A stretch of 64,000 nucleotides of DNA, taken from the NCBI GenBank assembly GCA_015143295.1, contig CM026565.1:15870041-15934040 (forward strand), written 5' to 3'. Shown one piece after another: positions 25,601-38,800 of the stretch. The notes beneath the pieces were generated by a model that saw only the letters and a list, made by a program, of their open reading frames with translations, was not told the DNA's origin and did no database searches. Every line of letters begins with the position of its first letter. Positions within the stretch are counted from its first letter, which is position 1. This DNA comes from Tetracentron sinense (Eukaryota; Streptophyta; Magnoliopsida; Trochodendrales; Trochodendraceae). The translations under genes were made by a program, and so were the position numbers.

Positions 25601-26835
25601 ATGTATCTTACCCCAAAGCTACTATCACTAAGCACATTTCACCGAGCTCGCCTCCTTAATCGCACGCCAAGTCCTATTAAGCTTGGTGATATGCAATCAG
25701 GTTTCACCAATGGAACAAGAAATATTATCAAAAGCCTTGGCTAATAGATGCTTTCTAAGCTTGTTTGAGGAGATGGTGGACAACTCTTGGTTGCACCATT
25801 GCTCTCTAGTCAGATGGATCCGGGAAAAGTTTTTCTCTCTCTTTGGAGTGCAATGGGTTTTTTCTAGAAGCTTTAAAGACTTTACATCTAGTTAGGTTAT
25901 TAGCGATCTTGGCACTTCAATTAGTATTGTGTGGTACATGTTCCCCGGGGCCTTATATTAGGGTGTTTGGGAGGAAAGGATCAGAAGTGAGGATTTTATT
26001 CGGGGCTGGTGTCCATAGGAAGAACGAGATCTTAGGTGGAATACCTGGATTTGATATAACCATGTCAGGAAAAGGTAGACTCTGGCTATCTTAGAAGGAT
26101 TGAAAGAAGGATTTCACTTTGTAACGGCCTTTACTGTCTTTGGTCCAAACTCTGTCATCACCGTCTGGTAGATTGATTGAATTCAAAAAAAGGATGATGG
26201 GGATCAGCCCCTCAAAGTTTACAATAAGAGAAAGAAAAGTAATGGAAATGGAGTTTACATCAGAGGAGTCGGATGATTTATGTCATCTCCCAATCATTAA
26301 GCCCCTTAATTGCGACAACCAAATAATCTTGTTGGGAATAGCTTTAAAACAAGATTCAACCTTACACTTCTTATTTTGTGCAAATAGAGGTTGCTAAACT
26401 CCCTTCTAAATGGCTCTTGCCAACACTAGAATCTTCCATTAATAAGACCTGATTGCGTCTACCCACCTTGAACCTCATGCAAGTGCAGAAGTCCTCCTTG
26501 ATGCCCCCAATAGTTTTCCCCATACCCACCCCATGGGAACCTTTGACCTCTTTAGGCCCTCAAACTGAATATTCCCGAATTTGTTGACAATTACCTTTTT
26601 CCCCCCTCTCTCTCCACCATACCAAAAAGAGCTTTGTTCATTTCTTGCAAGGTTCTAACTCCTAACTAGGGGTGTGAGTTTGGCCCCGTGGCCAAGCCCC
26701 AGTAAAAGCTCATTTTAAGCTCTATATTCAAGCCCTAAAGGTTATGGCCAGGCTCAAATGTAGAAGCCCATTTTTTGTGTGGGTTGGGATAGGGCTTGGT
26801 TAGTCAAAGCCCGGCCCCAACCTGAAGCATCTTTT

Positions 26836-26893
<58 letters not shown>

Positions 26894-29800
26894 TACATAC
26901 TTGAGTGACATGCCATGAACTTCAATTGTCGCTTAGACATGCATCTGAAGAGGGGACTCTTGATTCTGTCTAAAGTAAGAATTCAGACGGATGGTCTATT
27001 TTCCTCTTCGGAAGATAGGGGGTTGGGTTTACTAGATCTTTTAAAACCCACATTTACCTTTTATCGACCCATGTTATGCATTGGAGGATGTTGCCCTTGG
27101 TTTCTCACAGCCTGACTCTTATGTATTCCGCAAAGTGATATGACATACTTGAGCGACATGCCAACTCCAATTGTCGCTTTGACATGCATCTGAAGAGTGG
27201 ACCTTATTGTTATGAGAAAATTGAGGAAATATGAGAAGAACATCCAAGCAGATGCAAAATTAAGAGCAGGATGAGTGGATGATAGAAAAGAGGAAATGCA
27301 CCAATTCAAAAAAAATTAAACAGGATTTGGGGGTGCACAGTAAAGGTTTTTGCTGCATGATGCATATGAATTACTGAAATTTCATTCTGAGAACTTAGGC
27401 TCACACAAGAACTCAAGACTTGTCATAAGAATTGTGGGATACCACTGGATGTTAGTAAAAAAATTTGACGCTTCACAAAAGATGAAGGCTAAATTGGATC
27501 TCAGAGAGGAGCCCTGATACCTGATGTCTGATGTTTTACTTATTGATTAATGACAAATTGAAGCTTTATATGGGTGGCCAACCTACTGCATTCCTCTATG
27601 AGGTTTGTCTAAGGCTGGGAATGCTAGAACGCGGTTGGCATGATTCCAAATGTTGATGTTGAATACTTGAATGAAGTGAACCAATTTCACACAAAAACTC
27701 TCCGCTGAGAAATTTACATACCTTACCTTGGTTTTGATGAATCCAACTGCCCATTCTATTGAATATCTTCACACAAAATCACCTTTAATATGTGACAGGC
27801 TTAAAGGATCAGCTGTAGGATTTCTTTCCTAAACCTGCAAATGCTGCAAAGTCTTATGTTCTGGAAAAAGAGAAAAAGGGTCAGGGGGAGAAAATCGAGA
27901 TAGGAAGATGTGCGAAACTGTGAGAAAGTTGTTCTACATGCACCAATGTTTTTTTTTTCATTTTCAAAGAAAATTGTGAATAATAGTAAATGACCAGGAT
28001 ACCATGACAAGGGAAAAAACGGGAATTGAAAAAGAGAGTAATGGACTCTAAACAGAAGCAAGTGACTTTATTTTTCTTTCACCCATTTCACCCATTCATA
28101 ATGTGTTAGCCATCATGTTATGTGTCGTAATGAAGCTCACTTAAACTCCAACTGCCACAGGATAATATACATTTACCTTGTTATTTTATTTCCATACCCA
28201 TTGATGTGTTAATACACTACCATATCAGCCAACATTTTACACCATGCAGTATGCTCTTAGTTTATGTTTTTGGGGGGTTTGCTTGATTTCTAACCAATTT
28301 GCTTGATTTTGAACTCATTTAGGGGTTGTTTGGTTGACCCAAATCTTGATTTTTAGTAACTACATAATTATTAAATTCGGTATTGGGATAATTATATAGT
28401 TAATTGCTGCCACGCCACTACCTCCCCCACCTTGGGTCACCACTACCATCATCACATGGGGGCCGGGGCTACCACTGCCACACCACTACCACCAGCTGCG
28501 CCATCCCCAACATTGCATCTTGCCAACACCATCTTGGATGAGCACCATAGTTAGCAAATTCAGGGATGGGAAAAATACGCTATGGGATACATACTGGTAT
28601 TATTTGAGTCAACCGTTGAAAAAAATGATGAAAAATTCGGCCATAAGAAGTGGAGAGGCAAACAATCGGATGCGAATATGTTCGCGGATAAAATACGATT
28701 TTTTGTGGAAAATTTGGGACCAAATTTATAAACTCAATTCCATCTCTTTCTTTGTAATTTGGGTACACCTTCTCTTTGTATATCAAATGGCCAACGAAAA
28801 CCCTTGGTGACAAAGTTATAATTACAATTTACAGTAACAACTAAATCAGAGTTTTATACACTATATCAAGAATTCTAGGATCCTAATAAAATAAATCTTA
28901 AGATAATGAGTGGAAATAGAGATTAGAACCTGAGAACATGCATTGTACAAATAATTTTTCTTTGAAGCATTTGAAAATATAAAAATGATGTTAGGAGCAA
29001 AGCAATTGTTTTTTAGTGAGTCTCAAGAGAAAATTGTGTGGTTGGAGAATAATTTGGGTTGTTTTGTAGATGGGCGTGAGAATAGGAGTTGGTCTCTTTT
29101 TCCATTTTTTTCTTTAAAATTAATAGGCCTGTGAGAAAGAATCAAAACGTAGAATTCGAGATTAAGTTAAAATCGAGCGATGAAAGAAGATAGAGAGGGG
29201 GCTTACTCGCGGAAAATTAGAAGCAGCAGTGGAAGATCGCGATCAGTCTCGCGGCAAAAGGCCACAATCAGTTTGGCGGCAAGCGAAAAACATAAAGAGT
29301 TTTTGAAGACGTATAATTCAGATGTGTTAGTTTTGTGTGGGATAAAAAAAATTGCGAATTTTACATTATGTTTAAAAATCCATTGAAAAAGACATTTTAA
29401 AAAAAAATTTGGCTAGTTTGTGTGTATTATATCAGTATAATACGCAACTTTGCTAACTTTGGTGACCACAAGAATTAATATTATGGCCCCACCCTGCCTC
29501 CGCTTTTCTCAGCACAACATAGCCATCATACAACCATACGGGCATAAGTATAGTAAGCTCAAGTAGTATCAAATTTTAACGGGCCATCTAAAGAGTTCAT
29601 TTAGATAATGTTACTTGCCAGAAATATGTTTTGAACAAATCTTAAGATTTTTTGAATCTTGATTAAGTCAATTAAATTTACATCCTAACAATGCCTTACA
29701 CCTTCTGCTGATATTTAATATAAAGTTTATTGTTAATATAGTTCTTGATAAAAAAAAATAGGTTTTTCTACCCAGACTAGTATGAGAATTAAATTGATGT

Positions 29801-32800
29801 TTAAAATAGTTACCCTAGCTAGAGGAAGTTACTGACCTGATGATAGAACTTAGAAGTGTGAAATATTGTGTATATAATTGTGTGCTTATTCAGCCAACAA
29901 AAAATATTAAAAATAAAAAAATTGTGCGCTCAATATACGCTCAATATGAGTCAATGATAATTTTTAGCTCTAAATTTCATTGATAAAACATGTACTGAAT
30001 TTTCACTTATTTTTTTCTTGTGAGCAGGTAATTTGTTGTCTAGAAGGGGCAAGGATTGGCATACAGTATGAGACATCTTTTGCTGGTAATTCGCAAGGAA
30101 TATTTTATCGATTATTTGTTACTAATAGTAATGATTAAACATGATGTACGTTTAATGTCATGTCACTCTTTACGACACCAATATTGTAACGGTTGTTTGT
30201 TACTAATAGTAATGGTCAAACATGATATAAGTTCATCGTCATGTCACTCTTTATGACACAAGTTTCATTTGGGTGCCTACCTACTTATGCAGCTTCATCC
30301 AAAGATGGTGCCTGTTGCCTATGTCAATAGATGGGCAGTGGAATTTTAAATAGTCTTGTTGAAAATGTGCCTTATGGTTTTATCAAAGTTAGCTTGATAC
30401 AACCTTATTGCATGTATCCTTCTTTTGGATAGTGGCTGTATGTGCTTAGCATTACACTTATGTGTAATACATTTTGGTCCTAGCTGATTAAAAAAAAAAA
30501 AAATACTCACAGGAAATTTTATGAACTTTGTAGCTACTTCTTCTATAGTGCACTTGTGTGTGATATTACTCTTCCCCTCCTTTTTTTAGAATTGTTATTT
30601 TCTTAAGATAAAAACTACACTTTAATCTTCGTGAAAGTTGTGCATTTGTTGGGGCCAATGATATGAAATAGTAAATTCATTGTGTTTGAAATGCCATCTG
30701 TGCAAGCACTGGAGAATTTGACTCATCTTTTTTTGTTTGTTTTTTTTTACACTTTTACAGGCGAACCTTGTGAGATATACCATTGTGTGCTTGAGAGCAA
30801 ATCATTTCTTGAAAAGATGACTGTCCTTGAACACACGGTTCCTTTCTTTCTGCCAATACGAGAAGCAGAAAATGATCTTCTCTCTTCCAACGCAATGGTA
30901 AGGCTGGTTGCTTAGATTTTCTTTATGTAACATTTACTGTTTTTTTATTTATTTATACTTGTTCCCATTCTTGCTTCTTACTCTACATCCTTTTGGGTGT
31001 TCCTTAAAACTAATTCAGCGGATAATTTACAAATTTCTTTCAGAAATTCATTGACTACGTCGGAGAACTTTTGCAGGCTTATGTTGATAGACGGGAACAG
31101 GTATGCTTCTAGTAGTTTTAAGGATAGCACTATTGTCTCACTACATGGGTAGTTCTCTCTTTTGGGAAAAATCTGTAGCCTGTGTGATGTAGCCCAAGAG
31201 CATGGAGGTGTTTCAACTCTTAGTACACTTGCAACATGCCGACACACCAAATCAGTCCCTTCATCAAAGGAGGACCAAACTTTGTTGCACCTGCAAGGCA
31301 CCGAATCATTCCCTTTCCAAGAAGAGAGATACATATGCAAGACAAAGAAAAATATTAAAGCAGAGTTTTAAACCCAGAGCGTTCATCTATCGGTAAAGGG
31401 GTATGGTTAGGTTAATTAGGTTTCCCCGTGGATCAACTCGGTTTGTTTGTTCCATCTTCCATGATGCAGATGACATCCTAAGAATGTTGTCGAAAAACAC
31501 AGAAAGGAGAGTAGGACAAAATGGTTGACATTAGGGAATAGTAAAACAAATCAGGGAAAAATAAATAAAAGGAAACATGGGTTCTTCAAAGAAAATGAAA
31601 ACTCTTCTTATCTGCAACAATGATAATTTTGAAGAAAATTGGGTCCCATGATGATTCTATAAACACCTCGCGAGTCATGATGCCATTTTGTAAATGTTCA
31701 CTAGAGCTACTGGGTGGGAGTTCCCTCTTTCGAAACCCCAACTCTTTCTTGGAAAAGATCAAATTTTAAGTAATTGTTTCGCCGTTGGCAGTGATGCGTT
31801 CAAACGTAAGGCTGTCAATTGGCACGGCAAGCGACAGGTAAGACCTATCCCTTACCTATTTATGATTTCTTACCATCTTTATGCTTATCCTGTAGGGTAG
31901 GGTAAATTTTCCTTTACCCATACCCTCCTGGGTACAGTGAAGATTTCCAATTACATATTGAGTAATCAGGTAATTGGATAAAATAACCACGTCAAATTTT
32001 TACCCGTTTTGAAGCAATTTACCTATTGGGTAATTGGATAATTGCGTAAAACTTAATAAATTTGCTTTAAATCAATTTAATTACGTATCTCGTTCCACAA
32101 ACCATTCTATTTCATAAATACCATCAAAATCATCAAACTACAAAATAGAAAAATAAATTCCAGCAAAACATGTCATCTTATAAAACTTCACACATCCACA
32201 AAACAAAAATATAATCTCATAAGATTAAACCCATCCTGCCATCCAAACCAAAAGGGTATATAATTAAATAGGATTTAGGGATATATGTGAAATTCTCAAA
32301 TTACATTTGGATAATCGGGTAAAAGGGTAGTATAAGACTCTTTACCAATACATAACCTATTTATCAACAGGTAAAGATTCCATTACCCATCCCTTACCTA
32401 TTTATCAATCGGATAAGAAATCCTTATCATTGCCCTCCTAAGTTGAGTAGGGTAAGCCGGGTAAACGATTATCCAGTGACAGCCCTACTCAAACGGGAGA
32501 ACTCAACCTGGACAGATCAACGAGCCAGCCGCAGGGGTTGAATGGTTTTCATGTTTGGAACAATTTTTATCTAGACGACTGTGTTGGAAAAAATTCTAAC
32601 CACTGATCATCTAAGGTGTGACATATGCAGATCCAATGGATGTTTCATGCATCAAGAGCAGAAGAATATTTAAATTTTAAACCACCTCTTATTCCATTTC
32701 TCGGTGGAAGGAGTAAGATATTATGGGAAATACTGACGTATGCATTATTTTTGGTCTTGGAGAGGAAGGAATGACTTGATATTTGAGGGGTTTGAGTCTC

Positions 32801-35800
32801 CTTTGCCTCAGCTTTGCTTCTCTATCGAGTGGAGCTTGAGATTTTGGTTGACTTCTCTCCATAAAGTTTTGGTTGTTCATGGTTCTGATTTTTCTATAGA
32901 TGGAATCTTATTGTTTTACTGCGACTGAGTCTTTTTGGGAGTTCTCTGTTTTTGAGGAATTGCTGTCACTTGTAAATTCTTTCGTTCGTAATACATTTTT
33001 TTTAAAATTATTAAGGGGTCAGGAAAACCCAAGCAGTTCAACCATCTGGTTTGGGATTCACAATGCTGGAATCAGGTTTGGTGATTCTGGTTTGGGATTC
33101 ACAATGCTGGATTAAAGACAATGTATAGGTTTATATTAGGAAAATATCGATTTTAACTTAGTATTTTTTAAATTATATTATACTCTTCTATCTAAAGTTT
33201 ACGATCTTTTTATTAGTAAATCACAAATTTGCTATACATAGTCTTAGGAAAATTTTAAATCCATAAAGACTTATAGATAGTATGTGGAAAAATAACTTTT
33301 GAATGGAATTTTGTTCGTAAAAGGATTTGTCAGACAAAAAGTGGTTGTTTAAATGAACAAAATGTATGTTAAAAGGAATCTTTTCTAGGATGTATCAAAA
33401 TGTCTCATTGGATTCAACGATATCCTTGCATTTCACGCTTTTACCATTTGGAGCAAGTAGCGTAGATTTCCAGATTTAGGTTGGGGGAAAGTCAACCCCC
33501 TTGATTTTATCTTCTCGTGTTTCAAAAAATCTCGTACAATGATCCACTTTCTTCTGTTCTTCACACCCTGTCTTGTTCTATCTCTCATTTTTGGAAACTG
33601 TCTCCATCAAATTTGGGTTGGTTCTTTCAATTTGACCATGGCAAATCACAGCATTCTGCTCAGGGTGAACCGTTGCCTTTCAAAGATGGTTTAGTAGCCT
33701 CGTAGTCTAAGTTTACCTCTAAATTAATCTTCTAAATAGATTCTGAAACTTCCAGTTTTACTCGTTCATGTTCATTTTTTTTGTACGGATATGGAGGTCC
33801 AACTGATCCATCGATCAATATATTATAGATGATCATATCTTTGTAAATATTATGGTGCTCAAACAACAGACTTTGCGCTCGATTAAGATTCAGAATAGGA
33901 TTGGAGTTGGCTGAAACAACTCATCTCCATCTATATCTCATTTGCTTAAGTATGAATCTTGTTTCAACTTCAGATTCTAACCCATTCATAGTTGGGTTTT
34001 GTTTACCGTCAATCATGGTCACCAATTGATTTAACCATGCTTCTGTTCAATTAATTATCTCCTTAATGGCGCTTTATTTGTTCAAACCGCCAATCCTATA
34101 AATCAATCAGTAGATTAATTTTGCGATATCATATCCTTGAACTGCATGCTAACCCCAAATTCTCTTCCACTTCTTATAAGGATTAAATATCAGAAATCGG
34201 AAAAAAGCCAAACTGATGCAATGAGACCTTGGCTAAACATTAAAGATTGAAGCTACAAAAATTAGATTTAGGATTACTTCTGATCTTCTGCACTGAGTAG
34301 GAATTGCTATCTAAGTTTATAGACATGGACACGCATCGGAGTCTACAATTTTGTTCGTACATTGTTAATTCGGATATCTTCTGATGTATATAATATACTT
34401 ATAAGGGCATATATGAATGTACTAGTGGTATCTTCATCACCTACAAAGCTTCTAAAGGATATAGAACACCTATTTGTAGAGCATGCCAATTTATGTTGTG
34501 TAGGTAACTAAAAGAAAAGAAAATCTGAACGTGCCGAACAAGAATCTGATACATGTCAGAGTCTTTCATACGTCTGACATGGACACTTCACCCATTTAGA
34601 AGAGCCTGCGAAACATATATCACTATTATGATCTCTACCAAAATGCAAATTCTATTTCATTGAAATTTGAAACAGAAAATCTTGCACAAACATAAATGTT
34701 CTTCCTCGATTCTTAAATTTCTAATCATAGCATAAAAATTTGTCCATGTAAACGTTAACTTTAATCCAATCTCAATCATTCACATCTCTTGATCATTTCA
34801 TTCAGTTGAGAAATTATGCCAGATGTTAAATTTGAATTAGAACTTCTAATACCAATATAGATGCATTACAACAACTCCGATATAAAAAGTAGGATATTTT
34901 TATGTATAATGTAGGACGGCAACAAGGTGAATAGGGTTGACGCTATAGTTAATATTGATTGCTAGGAGATACAACAAAGTAATAGGTTGTGGTGACTCGG
35001 TTCGATTATTCACTGTCGTAACAAAGTAATAGGTTATGTAAGCCCATTACAGCTTTATTATCTAGTTGCTGTATTATGTTTTATTGTCTATTGTCTTTTA
35101 TGTAACTAAGGACATTTATGTCATTTCATTCTATTACTAATATAAAAGAATAGCTAAAGGGATGGAGACATTAATTATTTAATTCCATACCCTATTCCCC
35201 TTTCTTCTTCCTCTTTTCCTCTCTCTTCTATAAACCCTAGTTTACTATTTCTAATTTTCTACTTGGTATCAGAGCGGGAAGAAAAACTTGCGTTTTTCTT
35301 TTCCTTTTATGGCGTTTTCATGAATAGTGTTAACGAATAGTGGCCGTGAACAGTGCTATGAATAGTTCCGTGAACAATGTGTAAATAGTGCGATGAACAG
35401 TAACATGAACAGTGCTATGAACAGTGCGATAAACAGAGATATGAACAGTGCCATGAATAGTGTTTTTTGCAGGAAAAAAATCTTAAAAGATCTATATTTT
35501 TTGGGGGATTTGTGATGATCTTTCTAAACTTTTTTGACAAGTTCTAGATGAAGATTTATTCAATTGTTTGATTTAAAAAAATCAGTTTGCATCAAACAAT
35601 TGGAACAAATTATTAGGGATTGTATGTTGCTATTGGTTGATAAAAGTTGATGTGTTTTGGTGATTGAAATTTAATGGAACACAAATCGTGAAGTTTGGCC
35701 GAGTTTCAGAGTCTTTACATTGTTTTTCTCAAGTTCACATTGCTGAATCTTCTATTTTTGCTATGATTGGGCTTTGTTATTTGATTGCATGAAGTTGAAA

Positions 35801-38800
35801 ACCTTGGTGGAAGGTTGTGAAGTGTGTGGATTGCTGATTTGTATAAATCAGAATTGATTTAAACCTCTAGTTGAGGCGTTATTGGTGTTTGATTTTATGA
35901 AGTTGAAAACCTTGGTGAAAGGTTGTGAAGTGTGTGAATTCTTGATTTGTATAAATCAGAATTGATTTATACCTCTGGTTGAGGCATTTTTCGTGTTTGA
36001 GAGATCCGACTTATTGACTTGTTTGAATTTTAATCCTTAAGGAATACTTACATTTGGGATTAGTGATTTGGAGGAACATCCAAGCATGCAGATCAATACG
36101 CATAGTGCCTCCTTCATTGGTATTGCCTCTTTTGGAGAGTTCTTTGTTATACTACCCCATTTTCAACAGTCCTCTAAGGACACTCTTCCAGTATCCAAAG
36201 GAGAACTTGAGCGCTTTAGTTAGTTACTTTCACAGATAGAGTTACTTCTGGATCCCCCACTTTCGTTGTTCAGACAGGTACTCATCCTGAGTTTTTTGCT
36301 AACCTCCTTTCTGTTAGTAGTTTAACTAAGCATCTGTGTTGTAGTGTAACATTTTTTTCCATCTTATTGTGTATTTCAGGATCTGGTGACACAACGGCAG
36401 ATTGGGAGTGGAAGTAAAGTGGATGGGCTTTACATCTTGGATCAGACTCCTGTTCTTATCTCTAGTGCTTTTCAGTCGCATAGTTCTATTAATAAGGACC
36501 AGATTTTGAAATGGATAATGAGTCTGGAGACTCAAGGTGCAAACTCAAGAATAGAACGTGAGCAGTAATCTGGAACAGTGACCTAGTGTTGTGGACGATG
36601 ATTTTGCTGGGCTCTATGACTCATCCCTCATTTTATGTCTTCAGATTCTGAAGCGGTTGTCGATTGGTAAGGAGCTACGCTTGATAGATTTTGGAAAGTG
36701 TACCGGCGCATTTGTAGCGCCAAAAGTAAAGACTACTGTAGCTAGTGAGGTAACGCATTTGCTTATGATGGGTTATTATGATGACCAGTTGTTATTGCTT
36801 ATGTAAGTTCTTGAATAAAAGTTTGAAAATTTTCACATTTTCGCGGGTAAAGTCTTCCTCATGTGTGGTTATGACGAACGGGCACGCGTCTCGGAACACG
36901 ATTCCTTAGGTGTGGGTTCGGGGTGTCATAGTTGGTATCAGAGCCAAAAACAATAACCTTCATAACAAATCGTATCCAATATAGAGTCTAATAGAATATT
37001 AGACGCAATTAGGACTGTCATACACTGTCGGTTTCAAATCAAATGACGATGTGAAACCTTGTGTATACGTTAGGAGTGAATGCTGGACAGATAGATCATC
37101 TCTAGGAGAGTGTAAGAGGTAGTCTTATTATGCCTGAAGGGGATTAAGCATGATTAGACTAATGTGTGAGATATTTTGGATGATCTTGCGATGAATTTGA
37201 TTTGGACGTCACTGTTGTGAGATAGTAAAACGTTGTTGTTTTCATAATAGGGAGAACGATGTCGCCCTGTCGAGCGCCCGAGGGTTCATTGGCTGGAGCC
37301 TATTAGGCTATAATGGCCCTAGCCAACTTAAAAAAAAAAAAAACCACTCAAAGGGAGTGGGGTGTTTGGTAGACCCCTACCAGTTTATTAATAAAAGGAA
37401 ATGGGGATGGGGGGGGGGGGACAAAACCATACCCCTATAAAGACACAAATAGAAAAAAAAAAGGGGGGGGGGGGGGGGGGGGACATAAAACCAAAATTCC
37501 TAAAAAGACACAACAAAGGCAAGGGGAATTAAAAACCCCCATATTTCCCAGACCACTTTATCTAGGAAAAGAAGAGCTCTAAGACGAGAATTTCCTATCT
37601 AGAAAGGATCGAACATGAAAGTTGAAGATCACTACCATAATTTGCTAAAAAATCAGCAACCTGATTAGCTTCCCTATAATTGAGTAATAGATGGCATAAG
37701 TTCCGAACTTTGCTGATCTTTTGATTCCAATACCAACATTCCAGGGATTATGACATATACCATTCCAGGCATCCACAAGAGTTTGAGAGTCAGACTCTAG
37801 CTCAATCTGCATATACCCCATAGATTTACAAAGCAGAATACCGTCTAGAAGGGCTCTAGTCTCAGCAACATAACTAGAACAATGATCATAAAACGCATAA
37901 AAACAAGCTATCATCTCTCCATGATGATTACGAATAATACCCCCTCCACCTGCTAAGCCAGGATTACCTCTAGACGCTCCATCCTCGTTCAATTTTATTT
38001 TACCTTTAAGAGGCCGAATCCATTTGACAAAAGTTATAAAATTTATTTTCTTTGAAAGGGGAGTCATAATGCCGAAAATAGATAGATCCAATCCCTTTTT
38101 ATTAGATAATGGCCCTAATTCCGCCATCCAATCTTTAACACGAGCAGTAATAAAGGCTGAAGGCTTCCGAGATCCTTTGAATCTACGAGAGCATCTTTTT
38201 TTCCATATTTCCCAAATGATAGGAAGAGGGAGCAATATGAAAAGCTCGTTATGATGACTGTCATAGGCTCTAAACCATCTCATTAGAAGACATTGTATGA
38301 TATCACTGAGCTGTAAAACAATATAACAATGACTAGCAAAATACCTCCAAATACTATCTGCAATATCACTGGGAAAAAGGAGGTGAGATAGAGATTCAAT
38401 ATTACCAGAATTACAACAAGAAGAACAACTAACAAAAGGATTACCAGTAGATTGAATCATTGTATCAATCAAAACAACACCATACATTTACCTTCCACCC
38501 AAAGATTTGAATTTTTTTTGGGATTATAGGATTCCAAATATACTTACTCCAAACTTTACAAACTTGAGTTTGTCTGATAGATTCCCAAGCAGTTTTAACT
38601 GAGAACTCACCATTCTGACTGGGGTTTCAAATAAAAGAATCATCAGAATCAGAAGTGAAATAACCTGCAGATCTTGTATCCCTCTTTAAATAGTCAGGCA
38701 AGTAATCATTTAACCAAATTGAAATCCCAATTTCCATCATTATCAAGCATTTTAGAAATGAGGGGAAAAGAATGAGGAGTATTAATAGCATGATCAATAA

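Noticed and set aside
35264-35279. tRNA-like strings TGGTATCAGAGC (also at 21758, 36933 and 59287)
   Set aside because: These are primer-binding sites next to LTRs. No cloverleaf or other tRNA parts are present.
36591-36806. 71-codon frame downstream of the copia pre-integrase piece
   Set aside because: It lies wholly inside the truncated Gypsy-2 LTR, and the matching stretch of the other LTR is not open.
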